Below are positions 1 through 7,310 of a DNA stretch of 19,877 bases, in pieces. The notes beneath the pieces were generated by a model that made no database searches, had not been told where the DNA came from, and saw nothing but the letters and a program-made list of their open reading frames with translations. Each line of letters opens with the position of its first letter. Position 1 is the stretch's first letter. The translations under genes and the position numbers were made by a program. Source of the DNA: Hyphomicrobiales bacterium (GTDB lineage: Bacteria; Pseudomonadota; Alphaproteobacteria; Rhizobiales; Beijerinckiaceae); contig JAQGKN010000427.1 in assembly GCA_028290085.1 (NCBI GenBank), forward strand, positions 1-19,877, read 5' to 3'.

Positions 1-890
1 TCATTCCCTACATCTTCACCGCGCCCTTCTATTTCGCGCAGAAGATCCAGCTCGGCGTGATGACGCAGACGGCGGGCGCGTTCGGACGTGTGGAAGGCGC
101 GCTGACCTTCTTCATCAATTATTATTCGTCGCTCGCCGACTTCAAGGCGGTGCTCGACCGCCTGACCTCGTTCGACAGCGCGATTGAAACCGCGCGCACG
201 CTCGACGCCGAGCCGCCGCGCATTGAATCGTTCAGCCATGCGCGCGACACGATCGCCATCGGACGTCTCGATGTGCGGCTGCCCGATGGGCGCCAGGTGA
301 TCGAGACGGATGGGGTTATCTTCGCGGCCGGCGAGGGCGTGTTGCTCACCGGGCCGTCGGGCTCGGGGAAATCGACCTTGTTCCGCGTCATCTCCGGCGT
401 CTGGCCGTTCGGCGAGGGCGAGGTGCGCACGCCTGAAGGCAAGACGCTGCTGCTGCTGCCGCAAAAGCCCTATCTGCCGCAGGGCACACTGCGGAACGCT
501 GTGACGTATCCCGCGGTGACAGGGGAATTCCTCGACGAGGATATTCGCAGCGCACTCATCGCAGCGCGTCTACCTGCCCTTGCCAAGCGCATCGATGAGG
601 AAGGTGTCTGGTCGCAGCGACTTTCGGGCGGCGAGCAGCAGCGTCTCGCCATCGCGCGCGCGCTTCTCGCCAAGCCTGACAGGCTGTTCCAGGACGAGGC
701 GACCGCCGCGCTCGACGAAGATCTCGAGGCGGCGATCTATCACGCACTGGCCGACCTCTTGCCGGACACGACAATCGTTTCGATCGGCCACCGCTCGACG
801 CTCATCGCCTTCCACCAGCGTCGCATTCACATGACGAAGCAGACGGATGGCACCTTCTCGCCGGTCGAGGCCCTGCTGGCGACGCACTGA
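1..890 (+). CDS. SbmA/YddA-like ABC transporter, fused membrane and ATPase domains (5' truncated)
   Basis: This is the 3' part of an ABC protein. The reading frame is open from base 3 and the start lies before the window. The visible part begins at the end of a membrane domain (PYIFTAPFYFAQKIQLG), then a segment like the YddA/SbmA/BacA branch with fused ATPase (FGRVEGALTFFINYYSSLAD). The ATPase domain follows: Walker [10 protein letters not shown] at 351-377, signature LSGGEQQR near 621-644, Walker B at 681-704, and H-loop SIGHR. Proteins of this branch work as homodimers in the inner membrane; proposed cargoes include peptides, long-chain fatty acids and cobalamin, and the sequence does not decide between them. 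The Walker B stretch is odd: it reads RLFQDE, with Gln where a hydrophobic residue normally precedes the Asp. The gene ends 6 bases before the convergent thiY stop, and no terminator hairpin fits between them. Confidence 0.9.
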   Translation, partial: IPYIFTAPFYFAQKIQLGVMTQTAGAFGRVEGALTFFINYYSSLADFKAVLDRLTSFDSAIETARTLDAEPPRIESFSHARDTIAIGRLDVRLPDGRQVIETDGVIFAAGEGVLLTGPSGSGKSTLFRVISGVWPFGEGEVRTPEGKTLLLLPQKPYLPQGTLRNAVTYPAVTGEFLDEDIRSALIAARLPALAKRIDEEGVWSQRLSGGEQQRLAIARALLAKPDRLFQDEATAALDEDLEAAIYHALADLLPDTTIVSIGHRSTLIAFHQRRIHMTKQTDGTFSPVEALLATH

Positions 891-896
891 GACGGT

Positions 897-1847
897 TTAC
901 TCTCCGATATAGCGCGCGAGCGGCTCGACCTTGTCGATCAGCCCGCGCGCTTTCATGTAGTCGGCAAAACGCGCATAGCGGCGAGCATCGAGCGCACGCG
1001 GGCTCGCCTGCAGGCGCGGGAGCGTGTCGGTCCAGGCCTGCTTGTTCAGGGCGTCATCGAGCTTGGGCTGGTTGGCGATGAACATCGCCCAGGCTTCATC
1101 ATGATGGTTGAGCGTGAAGACGGTGGCAGCTTCGACCGCATCCATGAATTTGGCAAAACGCGGATCGGCCGCCTTGTCCTGACGCGCGATGTAGATCAGC
1201 TCGTCATAGGAGGGCACACCATGCTCTTCCGGGTAAAAGGCACGGCCCGTCTTGCCTTCGAGCTTCAGCTCGGTCAGCTCGAAATTGCGGAACGCCCCGA
1301 TCACGGCATCGACCTGCCCGGCAGCGAGCGCCGGAGTCAGCGCGAAGTTGATATCGACAAGCTTCACGTCCGAGAGTTTGAGACCTGCGCTTTCCAGCAT
1401 GGTTGAGAGCAGCGCCTCCTCGAAGCCCGCAATGGAATAGCCGATGGTGCGGCCCTTCAGATCGGCGATGCTCTTTACCGGCCCATCGGCGAGCACGACG
1501 AGGCTGTTCAAGGGCGTGTCGATGACGCCGCCGATGCGCCGCACCGGCAACTCTTCCTTCACCTGCAGATAGAGATTGGGCTGGTAAGAGAGCGCGATAT
1601 CGCCTTGCCCCGCAGCGACGAGCTTCGGCGGTGCGGACGGGTCGGCCGGCTCGACCAGAGTGACGTCGAGACCGGCGCGTTTGAAATAGCCGCCCTGCTT
1701 GGCGACGATCAGCGCGGCATGATCGGGGTTGACGAACCAGTCGAGAAGGACGGTCAGCTTTTCCTGCGCGATCGCGGGCGTTGTTGCGAGTAAGAGTGCG
1801 AAGGCGGCGGCGAGCCAGCCGGAGGCAAGTTTGGATCTACGTGTCAC
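897..1847 (-). CDS. thiY: ThiY-like periplasmic pyrimidine (thiamine precursor) binding protein
   Basis: This is the periplasmic binding protein of an ABC importer in the NMT1/THI5-like family. It begins with GTG, preceded by a GGAG about 9 bases upstream. A signal peptide covers residues 1-27 (hydrophobic AAAFALLLATTPAIA, cleavage before Gln28). The mature start, KLTVLLDWFVNPDHAALIVA, is characteristic of ThiY proteins, which bind formylaminopyrimidine or hydroxymethylpyrimidine for thiamine salvage. Further family stretches are GDIALSYQPNLYL and the AAGQVDAVIGAF region. The length of 316 residues is normal. It lies 28 bases downstream of thiX on the same strand, so the two are very likely cotranscribed. 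The ligand is inferred from family resemblance; a related pyrimidine or a taurine-like ligand cannot be fully excluded. No TPP riboswitch is visible upstream. Confidence 0.85.
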   Translation of the reverse strand: MTRRSKLASGWLAAAFALLLATTPAIAQEKLTVLLDWFVNPDHAALIVAKQGGYFKRAGLDVTLVEPADPSAPPKLVAAGQGDIALSYQPNLYLQVKEELPVRRIGGVIDTPLNSLVVLADGPVKSIADLKGRTIGYSIAGFEEALLSTMLESAGLKLSDVKLVDINFALTPALAAGQVDAVIGAFRNFELTELKLEGKTGRAFYPEEHGVPSYDELIYIARQDKAADPRFAKFMDAVEAATVFTLNHHDEAWAMFIANQPKLDDALNKQAWTDTLPRLQASPRALDARRYARFADYMKARGLIDKVEPLARYIGE

Positions 1848-1875
1848 GGCGAATGCTCCGGAAGAAAAGGAAAAG

Positions 1876-2661
1876 TCAGGCGGTCGCAGGCGACCAGTGA
1901 AGAAGGCGCCGTGTCAGCAGCCCGACGGTCGCCCAAAGGCCGAGCGATAAAACCACAAGCACGAAGAGCGCGGCGAAGACGAGGTCCGTCTGCATGCGCG
2001 CATTGGCATGCAGCATCAACAGGCCGAGGCCCGATGACGAGCCCACCCATTCGCCGACCACGGCGCCGAGCGGTGCGACAGCCGCCGCGATGCGCAGCCC
2101 CGCGGCCAACGATGGCAGGGCGGCAGGCACGCGGATGAGCCGTAACGTGTCGAAGGGGCGCGCATTGTTGAGCTGCGCGAGGTCGATGAGTCCCGGCTCC
2201 GTGCGACGCAGGCCTTCAAAGAAACTCGTGGCAACCGGAAAGAAAATGATGAGGCCGCACATCACGATCTTTGAGGTGAAGCCGAAGCCGAACCAGAGAA
2301 CCAGCACGGGTGCGATGGCAAACACGGGAAGCGCCTGCGCCACCACGAGCAGCGGCCCGAACGCCTCGGCGGCAAAACGCCAGCGCGCCATCAGCAGTGC
2401 AAAGGCGAGCCCCGCGCATGTGCCAGCAACAAAACCGCCAGCGATTTCGCCGAGCGTCACCAGGGCCTCAGGCGCTATCACATCGAAGCGCCGAACGAGC
2501 ACGCCCGTGATGCGTGAGGGTGTGGGGAGAATGAACGCAGGGACGCCGCTCAGGCGCGCAGCGATTTCCCATAGGCCGAGGAAACCGATCAGCGACACGA
2601 TGCCCGGCAGCGCGCGCGTGCGTGCCCGGGCGCTTTCCGACGCGTCGCGGGGCGCGGTCAA
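1876..2661 (-). CDS. thiX: ThiX-like ABC importer permease
   Basis: This is an inner-membrane permease of the BPD_transp_1 family, partner of ThiY. About six membrane segments are visible, starting at GIVSLIGFLGLWEIA. The coupling-loop region (LIRVPAALPSLAAGLRIA) contacts the ATPase. ALPVFAIAPVLVLWFGFG and the LIIFFPVATSFFEGL stretch match the ThiX/SsuC/TauC group. The frame is open back to 2850, but that extension overlaps the META gene and looks like a shadow. I chose the TTG at 2661-2659, which overlaps the META stop (TTGA) and gives a normal 261 residues; no clear Shine-Dalgarno is seen, so translation is probably coupled. The ATPase gene (thiZ) that should complete the importer is not in the window. 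Confidence 0.8.
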   Translation of the reverse strand: MTAPRDASESARARTRALPGIVSLIGFLGLWEIAARLSGVPAFILPTPSRITGVLVRRFDVIAPEALVTLGEIAGGFVAGTCAGLAFALLMARWRFAAEAFGPLLVVAQALPVFAIAPVLVLWFGFGFTSKIVMCGLIIFFPVATSFFEGLRRTEPGLIDLAQLNNARPFDTLRLIRVPAALPSLAAGLRIAAAVAPLGAVVGEWVGSSSGLGLLMLHANARMQTDLVFAALFVLVVLSLGLWATVGLLTRRLLHWSPATA

Positions 2662-3113
2662 AAGCCCCGCGCGAACTTCAGCGTGCCGGCGGGTCCCTTG
2701 ACCTCGAGTGTGCTGCCGATGAGGTCCCACTGCGGCTGTGCATGGAGGGCTGTGAGGTACGCGCGCTCGAAAGCCATCACGGGAGCCGGGCAGGCCTTCT
2801 TCGTCAGCGCGACAGGGCCCACGGCAAAGCGCTGGTTGCGCACGGGCCACATCGTGGCGGACCAGGTGTTGCAGCCCGAAATGCCGGACGCGCGAAAGCG
2901 GTCGTCGATGGTCAACGTCGCCTCTATGCCCGCCGGGATGGGCTTCCCGTTCATCTCACGCAATGTCCAGTTTGCACCGACCGGATAGGTCTTCTCATTC
3001 GGGTTCGGAGCCGGCGCGGCTGGCTGCGCGGGCGGCTTGCGCTGCGCCATCGCGGGGGTGGCGAGTGTGGCCAGAGCCAGGGCGAGAGATGCGGCCACGT
3101 GACGTATCTTCAT
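2658..3113 (-). CDS. Secreted META-domain (HslJ-like) protein
   Basis: The protein has 151 residues. A signal peptide covers residues 1-23 (MKIRHVAASLALALATLATPAMA, cut before Gln). A short Ala/Pro-rich linker follows (to about residue 40), then a META/HslJ domain from about residue 46 to the end. Family marks are NWTLREMNGKPI, GISGCNTWSA (residues 77-86) and KACPAPVMAFERAYLTAL (106-123). Cys81 and Cys108 could form a periplasmic disulfide. META domains occur in HslJ (heat shock, novobiocin resistance) and other envelope proteins; no enzymatic role is known to me. I chose the ATG at 3113 because the signal peptide starts there and GGAG lies 9 bases upstream; a longer frame to 3197 would run into hisS. 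Its stop overlaps the thiX start, so it is probably in the thiXY transcript. Confidence 0.8.
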   Translation of the reverse strand: MKIRHVAASLALALATLATPAMAQRKPPAQPAAPAPNPNEKTYPVGANWTLREMNGKPIPAGIEATLTIDDRFRASGISGCNTWSATMWPVRNQRFAVGPVALTKKACPAPVMAFERAYLTALHAQPQWDLIGSTLEVKGPAGTLKFARGF

Positions 3114-3171
3114 CAATTCACACTCCATGACTAAACCGAACGATAGGGCGTGCGCGTGCATCCGGCAACGC

Positions 3172-4686
3172 TCACCCGTGACGCCCGAGAACCTCACGCA
3201 CAGCCTCTATCAGCCCCGCTTCGGGCGCAGCGAACTGGGCGCGGCTGCGCAGTTCCAGATAATCGGCGCGGTCCTTCGTTGAGGCGGCGAGTTCGGCGCC
3301 CAGCACGAGATCGCGGATCGACACCTCGCCCTTGTCGCGCTCGTTCGAGCCCTGAATGACAGCACAGGGAGAGTGCCGCTTGTCGGCATATTTCAGCTGC
3401 GCATTCATGCCGGCTGCGCCCAGATACAGCTCGGCGCGGATGCCCGCCTGCCGCAGCTGCGTGACAAAGCCCTGGTAGCGAGGCATTTCTGCGCGGTCGA
3501 GCACCAGAACGACGACTGGACCCTGCGCGCCTTTGCCCGTCGCAATGGGGCTCTTCACGGCTTGCAACGCGGCCAGTAGCCGCGAGACGCCGATGGAAAA
3601 CCCGGTCGCGGGAACAGGCTCGCCACGGAAACGCGCCACCAGCCCGTCGTAACGGCCACCGCCCCCGACCGACCCGAAGCGCATGGGCCGCCCAAGCTCG
3701 TCCCTCACCTCGAAGGTGAGTTCGGCCTCGTAGACGGGGCCGGTGTAATATTCGAGCCCGCGCACCACTGCCGGGTCGATCACGATGCGGCCGTCGCCAT
3801 AGCCCGCCGCCGAGAACAGCGCGACCATTTCTGCGAGTTCGTTCACGCCCTCGGCGCCGCGTGCAGAATCGCCCACGGCTGTACGAAGGTGGCCGATGGT
3901 GGCTTCGTTCGTGCTCGCCCGTGCGCCCGTGAAGGCCAGCACGCGCTCAATGGCCGAGGAGGCGAGATCGGCACCCTTGGTGAAGTCGCCGGACTCGTCC
4001 TTCCGTCCCGAGCCAAGCAGCAGGCGTACGCCATCAGTGCCGAGCCGATCGAGCTTATCGATGGCGCGCAACACGATGAGACGTTGCGCGGCGCGCTCCT
4101 CACCCGCGAGGCCCGCAGCCTCCAGCACGCCGTCGAGCACCTTGCGATTGTTGACCTTGATCACGTAATCGCCGCGGCCGATGCCGACTTTTTCGAGCGT
4201 ATCGGCGGCCATCATGCAGATTTCGGCATCGGCGGCGACCGAAGCCGAACCCACCGTGTCGGCATCGAACTGCATGAACTGGCGGAAGCGCCCCGGGCCC
4301 GGCTTCTCGTTGCGGAACACGAAGCCCGAGCGATAGGAGCGATAGGGTTTCGCCAGCTTGTCGAAGTTTTCAGCCACATAGCGGGCGAGCGGCGCCGTCA
4401 GGTCGTAGCGCAGCGACAGCCATTGCTCGTCGTCGTCCTGAAAGGAAAACACGCCTTCGTTGGGCCGGTCGAGATCGGGCAGGAACTTGCCCAGCGTCTC
4501 CGTATATTCGATGAACGGCGTCTCGACCGCCTCGAACCCGTAGAGCTCATAGACCTCGCGAATGGCCACGCTCATGCGTTGCGTCGCAGCGATCTCGGCG
4601 GGGCCGCGATCGGCGAACCCGCGCGGCAGCCGAGCCTTGACGGTGGCGGAAGCAGCATTCGCCGCCTTGGAGCTTGAATCGGTCAT
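3172..4686 (-). CDS. hisS: Histidyl-tRNA synthetase, alphaproteobacterial type
   Basis: This class II aminoacyl-tRNA synthetase charges tRNA-His with histidine in the cytoplasm. With the start at 4686 it has 504 residues. Seen in order: the N-terminal [13 protein letters not shown] with motif 1 following; [13 protein letters not shown] (95-107); motif 2 region with [14 protein letters not shown] (124-137) and QFDADTVG; the histidine-binding loop [13 protein letters not shown] (310-322); [13 protein letters not shown] (341-353, motif 3 side); and a C-terminal anticodon-binding domain. The motif 2 loop is of the alphaproteobacterial kind, unlike the usual bacterial ERPQKGRYRQF form. An in-frame GTG at 4764 overlaps the aminotransferase stop (GTGA) and would add 26 residues, but homologues begin near MTD/MSD, so I prefer the ATG. 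The aminotransferase ends 74 bases upstream, so cotranscription is likely. Confidence 0.95.
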   Translation of the reverse strand: MTDSSSKAANAASATVKARLPRGFADRGPAEIAATQRMSVAIREVYELYGFEAVETPFIEYTETLGKFLPDLDRPNEGVFSFQDDDEQWLSLRYDLTAPLARYVAENFDKLAKPYRSYRSGFVFRNEKPGPGRFRQFMQFDADTVGSASVAADAEICMMAADTLEKVGIGRGDYVIKVNNRKVLDGVLEAAGLAGEERAAQRLIVLRAIDKLDRLGTDGVRLLLGSGRKDESGDFTKGADLASSAIERVLAFTGARASTNEATIGHLRTAVGDSARGAEGVNELAEMVALFSAAGYGDGRIVIDPAVVRGLEYYTGPVYEAELTFEVRDELGRPMRFGSVGGGGRYDGLVARFRGEPVPATGFSIGVSRLLAALQAVKSPIATGKGAQGPVVVLVLDRAEMPRYQGFVTQLRQAGIRAELYLGAAGMNAQLKYADKRHSPCAVIQGSNERDKGEVSIRDLVLGAELAASTKDRADYLELRSRAQFAAPEAGLIEAVREVLGRHG

Positions 4687-4760
4687 GAAACCACGTGGGG
4701 CCAGCGGAAAGAACAGGCCCGTTTCATAAGCGTCGTGTGCATGAGGGGCAAGAGGTGGCC

Positions 4761-6092
4761 TCACGCCACCGCCTTCACCACTTGCGCGAACTTGTCCGCG
4801 ATTTCACCGATCTGCGCCTCGCTGATGACGAGCGGCGGCGTGGCCACCAGCGTGTCGCCTGCCACGCGCAGCATCATGCCGGTCTCATGGAAGGCGTGTT
4901 CCATCGCGCGATAGCCGCGCAGACCCGGGCTTCCCTCGATGGGCGCGAGGTCGATGGCCGCCACGAGGCCGATGGTGCGGATGTCGAGGACGTTGGGCAG
5001 ATCCGCCAAAGCCTGGAAGGCATCGCCGAACTTTTCCTCCAGCCCGCGCGCGCGGGCAAACAAATCCTCATGCGCATAAAGATCCAGCGCGGCCAGCCCC
5101 GCCGCGCAGGCGAGCGGATGGGCTGAATAGGTATAGCCGTGGAACAGCTCGATCATGTGCTCAGGGCCACGCATGAACGTGTCGTGGATGCCGCTGCGCA
5201 CGAGAACGCCGCCCATGGGCACGGCGCCCGAGGTGACGCCCTTGGCGAAGGTGATCATGTCCGGGATCACGCCGTAGCGCTCGGCCGCGAAGGCAAAGCC
5301 GAGCCGCCCGTAGCCGCAGATGACTTCATCGAAAATGAGCAGGACGCAGTGCTTGTCGCTGTTCGCCCTGAGGCGTTCGAGATAGCCTTTAGGCGGCGGT
5401 AACACGCCGGTGGAGCCAGCCATGGGCTCGACGATCACAGCGGCGATGGTCGAGGCATCGTGCAGCGCCACGATCCGCTCCAGCTCGTCGGCCAAATGCG
5501 CGCCCCACGCAGGCTCGCCGCGCGTGAATGCCTGTTTCGAGCGGTCGTATGTAGTTGGAAGGTGATCGACACCATTGAGCAGCCCGCCGACCAAGTTGCG
5601 ATTGCTGACCATGCCGCCCACCGAACTGCCGCCGAAGCCGACGCCGTGATAGCCGCGCTCGCGCCCGATCAGCCGCTGGCGCGCGCCTTCGCCCCGGATG
5701 TTGTGGAATGCCAGCGCGATCTTCAGCGCCGTGTCGACGGCTTCGGACCCCGAATTGGTGAAGAACACATGGTCAAGGTCCCCCGGCGCCAGCGCGGCAA
5801 TTCGTGTTGCGAGTTGGAAGGCCTTGGGGTGTGCGAACTGGAACGGCGGCGAGAAATCCAGCTCCGCCGCCTGCGCCTGGATCGCGGAGACAATCTCGTC
5901 GCGCTGGTGTCCGGCATTGCAGCACCAGAGCCCGGCGACGGCATCGATGATGGGCCGCCCTTCCGGGGTGAAATAATGCATTTCCTTGGCGCGCGAAATC
6001 ATGCGCGGGGCCTTCTTGAATGCGCGGTTCGACGAGAACGGCATCCAGTAGGCTTCGAGGTCGTTCGGGGTGGTGGGATGGGAGGTTGTCAT
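4761..6092 (-). CDS. Class III PLP aminotransferase, omega-amino acid:pyruvate type
   Basis: This PLP-dependent fold-type I aminotransferase has 443 residues, the usual length. It begins at the ATG at 6092, preceded by a perfect Shine-Dalgarno GGAGGAG (6098-6104) with a 5-base spacer; the frame is open to 6248 but this site settles the start. Marks: [12 protein letters not shown] (15-26), typical of beta-alanine/omega-amino acid:pyruvate aminotransferases; the phosphate-binding [13 protein letters not shown] (112-124); YHG (148-150), which stacks on [14 protein letters not shown] with Asp255 facing the pyridine nitrogen; Lys284 in [16 protein letters not shown] as the Schiff-base lysine. The likely reaction moves an amino group from beta-alanine, another omega-amino acid or an amine to pyruvate. 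The exact donor cannot be read from sequence. It heads the hisS-META-thiXY run. Confidence 0.88.
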   Translation of the reverse strand: MTTSHPTTPNDLEAYWMPFSSNRAFKKAPRMISRAKEMHYFTPEGRPIIDAVAGLWCCNAGHQRDEIVSAIQAQAAELDFSPPFQFAHPKAFQLATRIAALAPGDLDHVFFTNSGSEAVDTALKIALAFHNIRGEGARQRLIGRERGYHGVGFGGSSVGGMVSNRNLVGGLLNGVDHLPTTYDRSKQAFTRGEPAWGAHLADELERIVALHDASTIAAVIVEPMAGSTGVLPPPKGYLERLRANSDKHCVLLIFDEVICGYGRLGFAFAAERYGVIPDMITFAKGVTSGAVPMGGVLVRSGIHDTFMRGPEHMIELFHGYTYSAHPLACAAGLAALDLYAHEDLFARARGLEEKFGDAFQALADLPNVLDIRTIGLVAAIDLAPIEGSPGLRGYRAMEHAFHETGMMLRVAGDTLVATPPLVISEAQIGEIADKFAQVVKAVA

Positions 6093-6097
6093 GGCCG

Positions 6098-6104
6098 CTC
6101 CTCC
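6098..6104 (-). promoter_or_regulatory. Strong Shine-Dalgarno of the aminotransferase gene
   Basis: Read on the minus strand, GGAGGAG stands 5 bases before the ATG at 6092. It is the best ribosome binding site on this strand in the region and fixes the start in favour of the shorter protein over an ORF open to 6248. Confidence 0.8.
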
Positions 6105-6190
6105 GCGATCGATGTCTGCTGGCGAGCCTATCTTTTCCCGCTGACCGGGGCCAGATCTCCATGAGACGACAAAATCAGCATAGGTTGGAG

Positions 6191-6207
6191 GCTCGCTTTG
6201 CGCGAGC
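6191..6207. repeat. Small inverted repeat in the divergent intergenic region
   Basis: GCTCGC and GCGAGC form a perfect 6-base-pair stem around a 5-base loop (TTTGC). It lies in the 192-base divergent gap (6093-6284) between the aminotransferase and the membrane fusion protein gene. It could be a regulator site or a leader hairpin of the exporter operon; in GC-rich DNA such a short stem can also arise by chance. I see no convincing -35/-10 pair in this gap. Confidence 0.3.
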
Positions 6208-6284
6208 GCATGGCGCAGAGGTGGTGTACCGCGTCTACTCGTGTTCAAGCTTCACGCGCGATGCACCCGGCTGGAACAAATCTG

Positions 6285-7310
6285 ATGCGCCTGCGCACTC
6301 TTCTCCTTCCAATGTTGATCGCAGCCGCCGCTGGCGGTCTCGGCTATGCCTATGTCACCGGATATTTCGCGCCCGACGTCACCACGGCGAAGGTGACGCG
6401 AGGGCGCGCGGCGGAGGTCGTTTATGCTACGGGCATCGTCGAGCCTGAACGCTGGGCCAAGGTCGTGGCGCTCTCGCGCAAGCGCCTCGTCTACATCTGC
6501 GATTGCGAGGGCCAGAAGGTGAAGGCGGGCGATGTGATTGCCCGCCTCGACGACGCCGAAGAGCGTGCCTTCCTCGCCGAACTTCAGGCACGGCGCCAGA
6601 GGCTCGCCCAGGACGTGGAACGCACGCGCATGCTGGTCGCACGCAATGCGGCGACGCAGACGGCGCTCGACCAGACTATGACACAGCTGCAGGAATTCGA
6701 AGCGCGTATCGTTGCCCAGACAGAGCGCATATCCGACCTGCAATTGCGCGCGCCCATGGACGGCGTGGTGCTGCGCAAGGATGGCGAAGTTGGCGAGATC
6801 GCGGGCATAGGCACCAGCGACGTTCTTTTCTGGGTGGGGCAGCCCAAACCTCTGCGCATCGTCGCCGATGTCAACGAGGAGGACATTCCCCGCGTCCGCA
6901 CGGGGCAGGCCGTGCTGGTACGCAGCGAAGGTTTCAAGGACCAGCCGCTCGCCGCGCAAGTCGGCGACATGACGCCTAAAGGGGACCCTGCGACGAAAAC
7001 ATTCCGTGTCTATCTCACGCTTCCCGACGACACGCCGTTGCGCATCGGCATGAGCATCGAAGCCAATATCGTCACGCGTGAGAAGGACAACGTGCTGCTC
7101 GTGCCCACCGAAGCGGTGCAAGGCAGCGATGTCTTTCGCGTCAACGGGGATCGCCTGCACCGCGTCACGGTGAAGACCGGCATTCGCGGCACGCGTGCTC
7201 TGGAGGTCGAACAGGGGGTGGCAGAAGGCGATATCATCGCCTCGCCGCTGCAATCGTCCTTCACCGATGGGATGCGCATTCATCTCAAGTCTTCGGGGAA
7301 TGGTTCATGA
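6285..7310 (+). CDS. HlyD/MacA-type periplasmic membrane fusion protein
   Basis: This is the adaptor subunit of a tripartite ABC exporter, 341 residues. An N-terminal membrane anchor covers residues 5-25 (LLLPMLIAAAAGGLGYAYVTG). The lipoyl (barrel-sandwich) domain comes in two halves, at about 45-91 (CEGQKVKAGDVIARLDD) and 152-172 (LQLRAPMDGVVLRKDGEVGE). Between them lies a short coiled-coil hairpin (about 92-150). A beta-barrel domain follows (188-265) and a membrane-proximal domain (NVLLVPTEAVQGSDVF onward). It would link the inner-membrane pump to an outer-membrane channel, or act on envelope substrates. I chose the ATG at 6285 because the anchor begins there; GGA lies 9 bases upstream, and the frame extends to 6198 without a better site. 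Two Cys close together (CDCEG, 72-76) are unusual for this fold. Its stop overlaps the permease start (ATGA). Confidence 0.88.
   Translation: MRLRTLLLPMLIAAAAGGLGYAYVTGYFAPDVTTAKVTRGRAAEVVYATGIVEPERWAKVVALSRKRLVYICDCEGQKVKAGDVIARLDDAEERAFLAELQARRQRLAQDVERTRMLVARNAATQTALDQTMTQLQEFEARIVAQTERISDLQLRAPMDGVVLRKDGEVGEIAGIGTSDVLFWVGQPKPLRIVADVNEEDIPRVRTGQAVLVRSEGFKDQPLAAQVGDMTPKGDPATKTFRVYLTLPDDTPLRIGMSIEANIVTREKDNVLLVPTEAVQGSDVFRVNGDRLHRVTVKTGIRGTRALEVEQGVAEGDIIASPLQSSFTDGMRIHLKSSGNGS

Noticed and set aside
1..890. YddA-like ATPase domain as the missing ThiZ
   Set aside because: It is fused to a membrane domain of a different ABC family, lies on the opposite strand and is convergent with thiY.
2662..2850. 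N-terminal extension of thiX to 2850
   Set aside because: The extension overlaps the META domain in another frame, is Arg/Gly/Pro-rich, and makes the permease too long.
3114..3171. TPP riboswitch upstream of the META-thiX-thiY run
   Set aside because: The gap is only 58 bases and lacks the conserved CTGAGA and related thi-box segments.
3889..4677. 262-codon plus-strand ORF opposite hisS
   Set aside because: Antisense to conserved HisRS motif 2; no independent support.
5460..6164. 234-codon plus-strand ORF opposite the aminotransferase
   Set aside because: Antisense to invariant aminotransferase motifs; composition typical of a shadow frame.
6252..7283. 343-codon minus-strand ORF opposite the membrane fusion protein
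   Set aside because: The plus-strand frame encodes a clear lipoyl/beta-barrel adaptor; the antisense product is His/Arg-rich without a fold I know.
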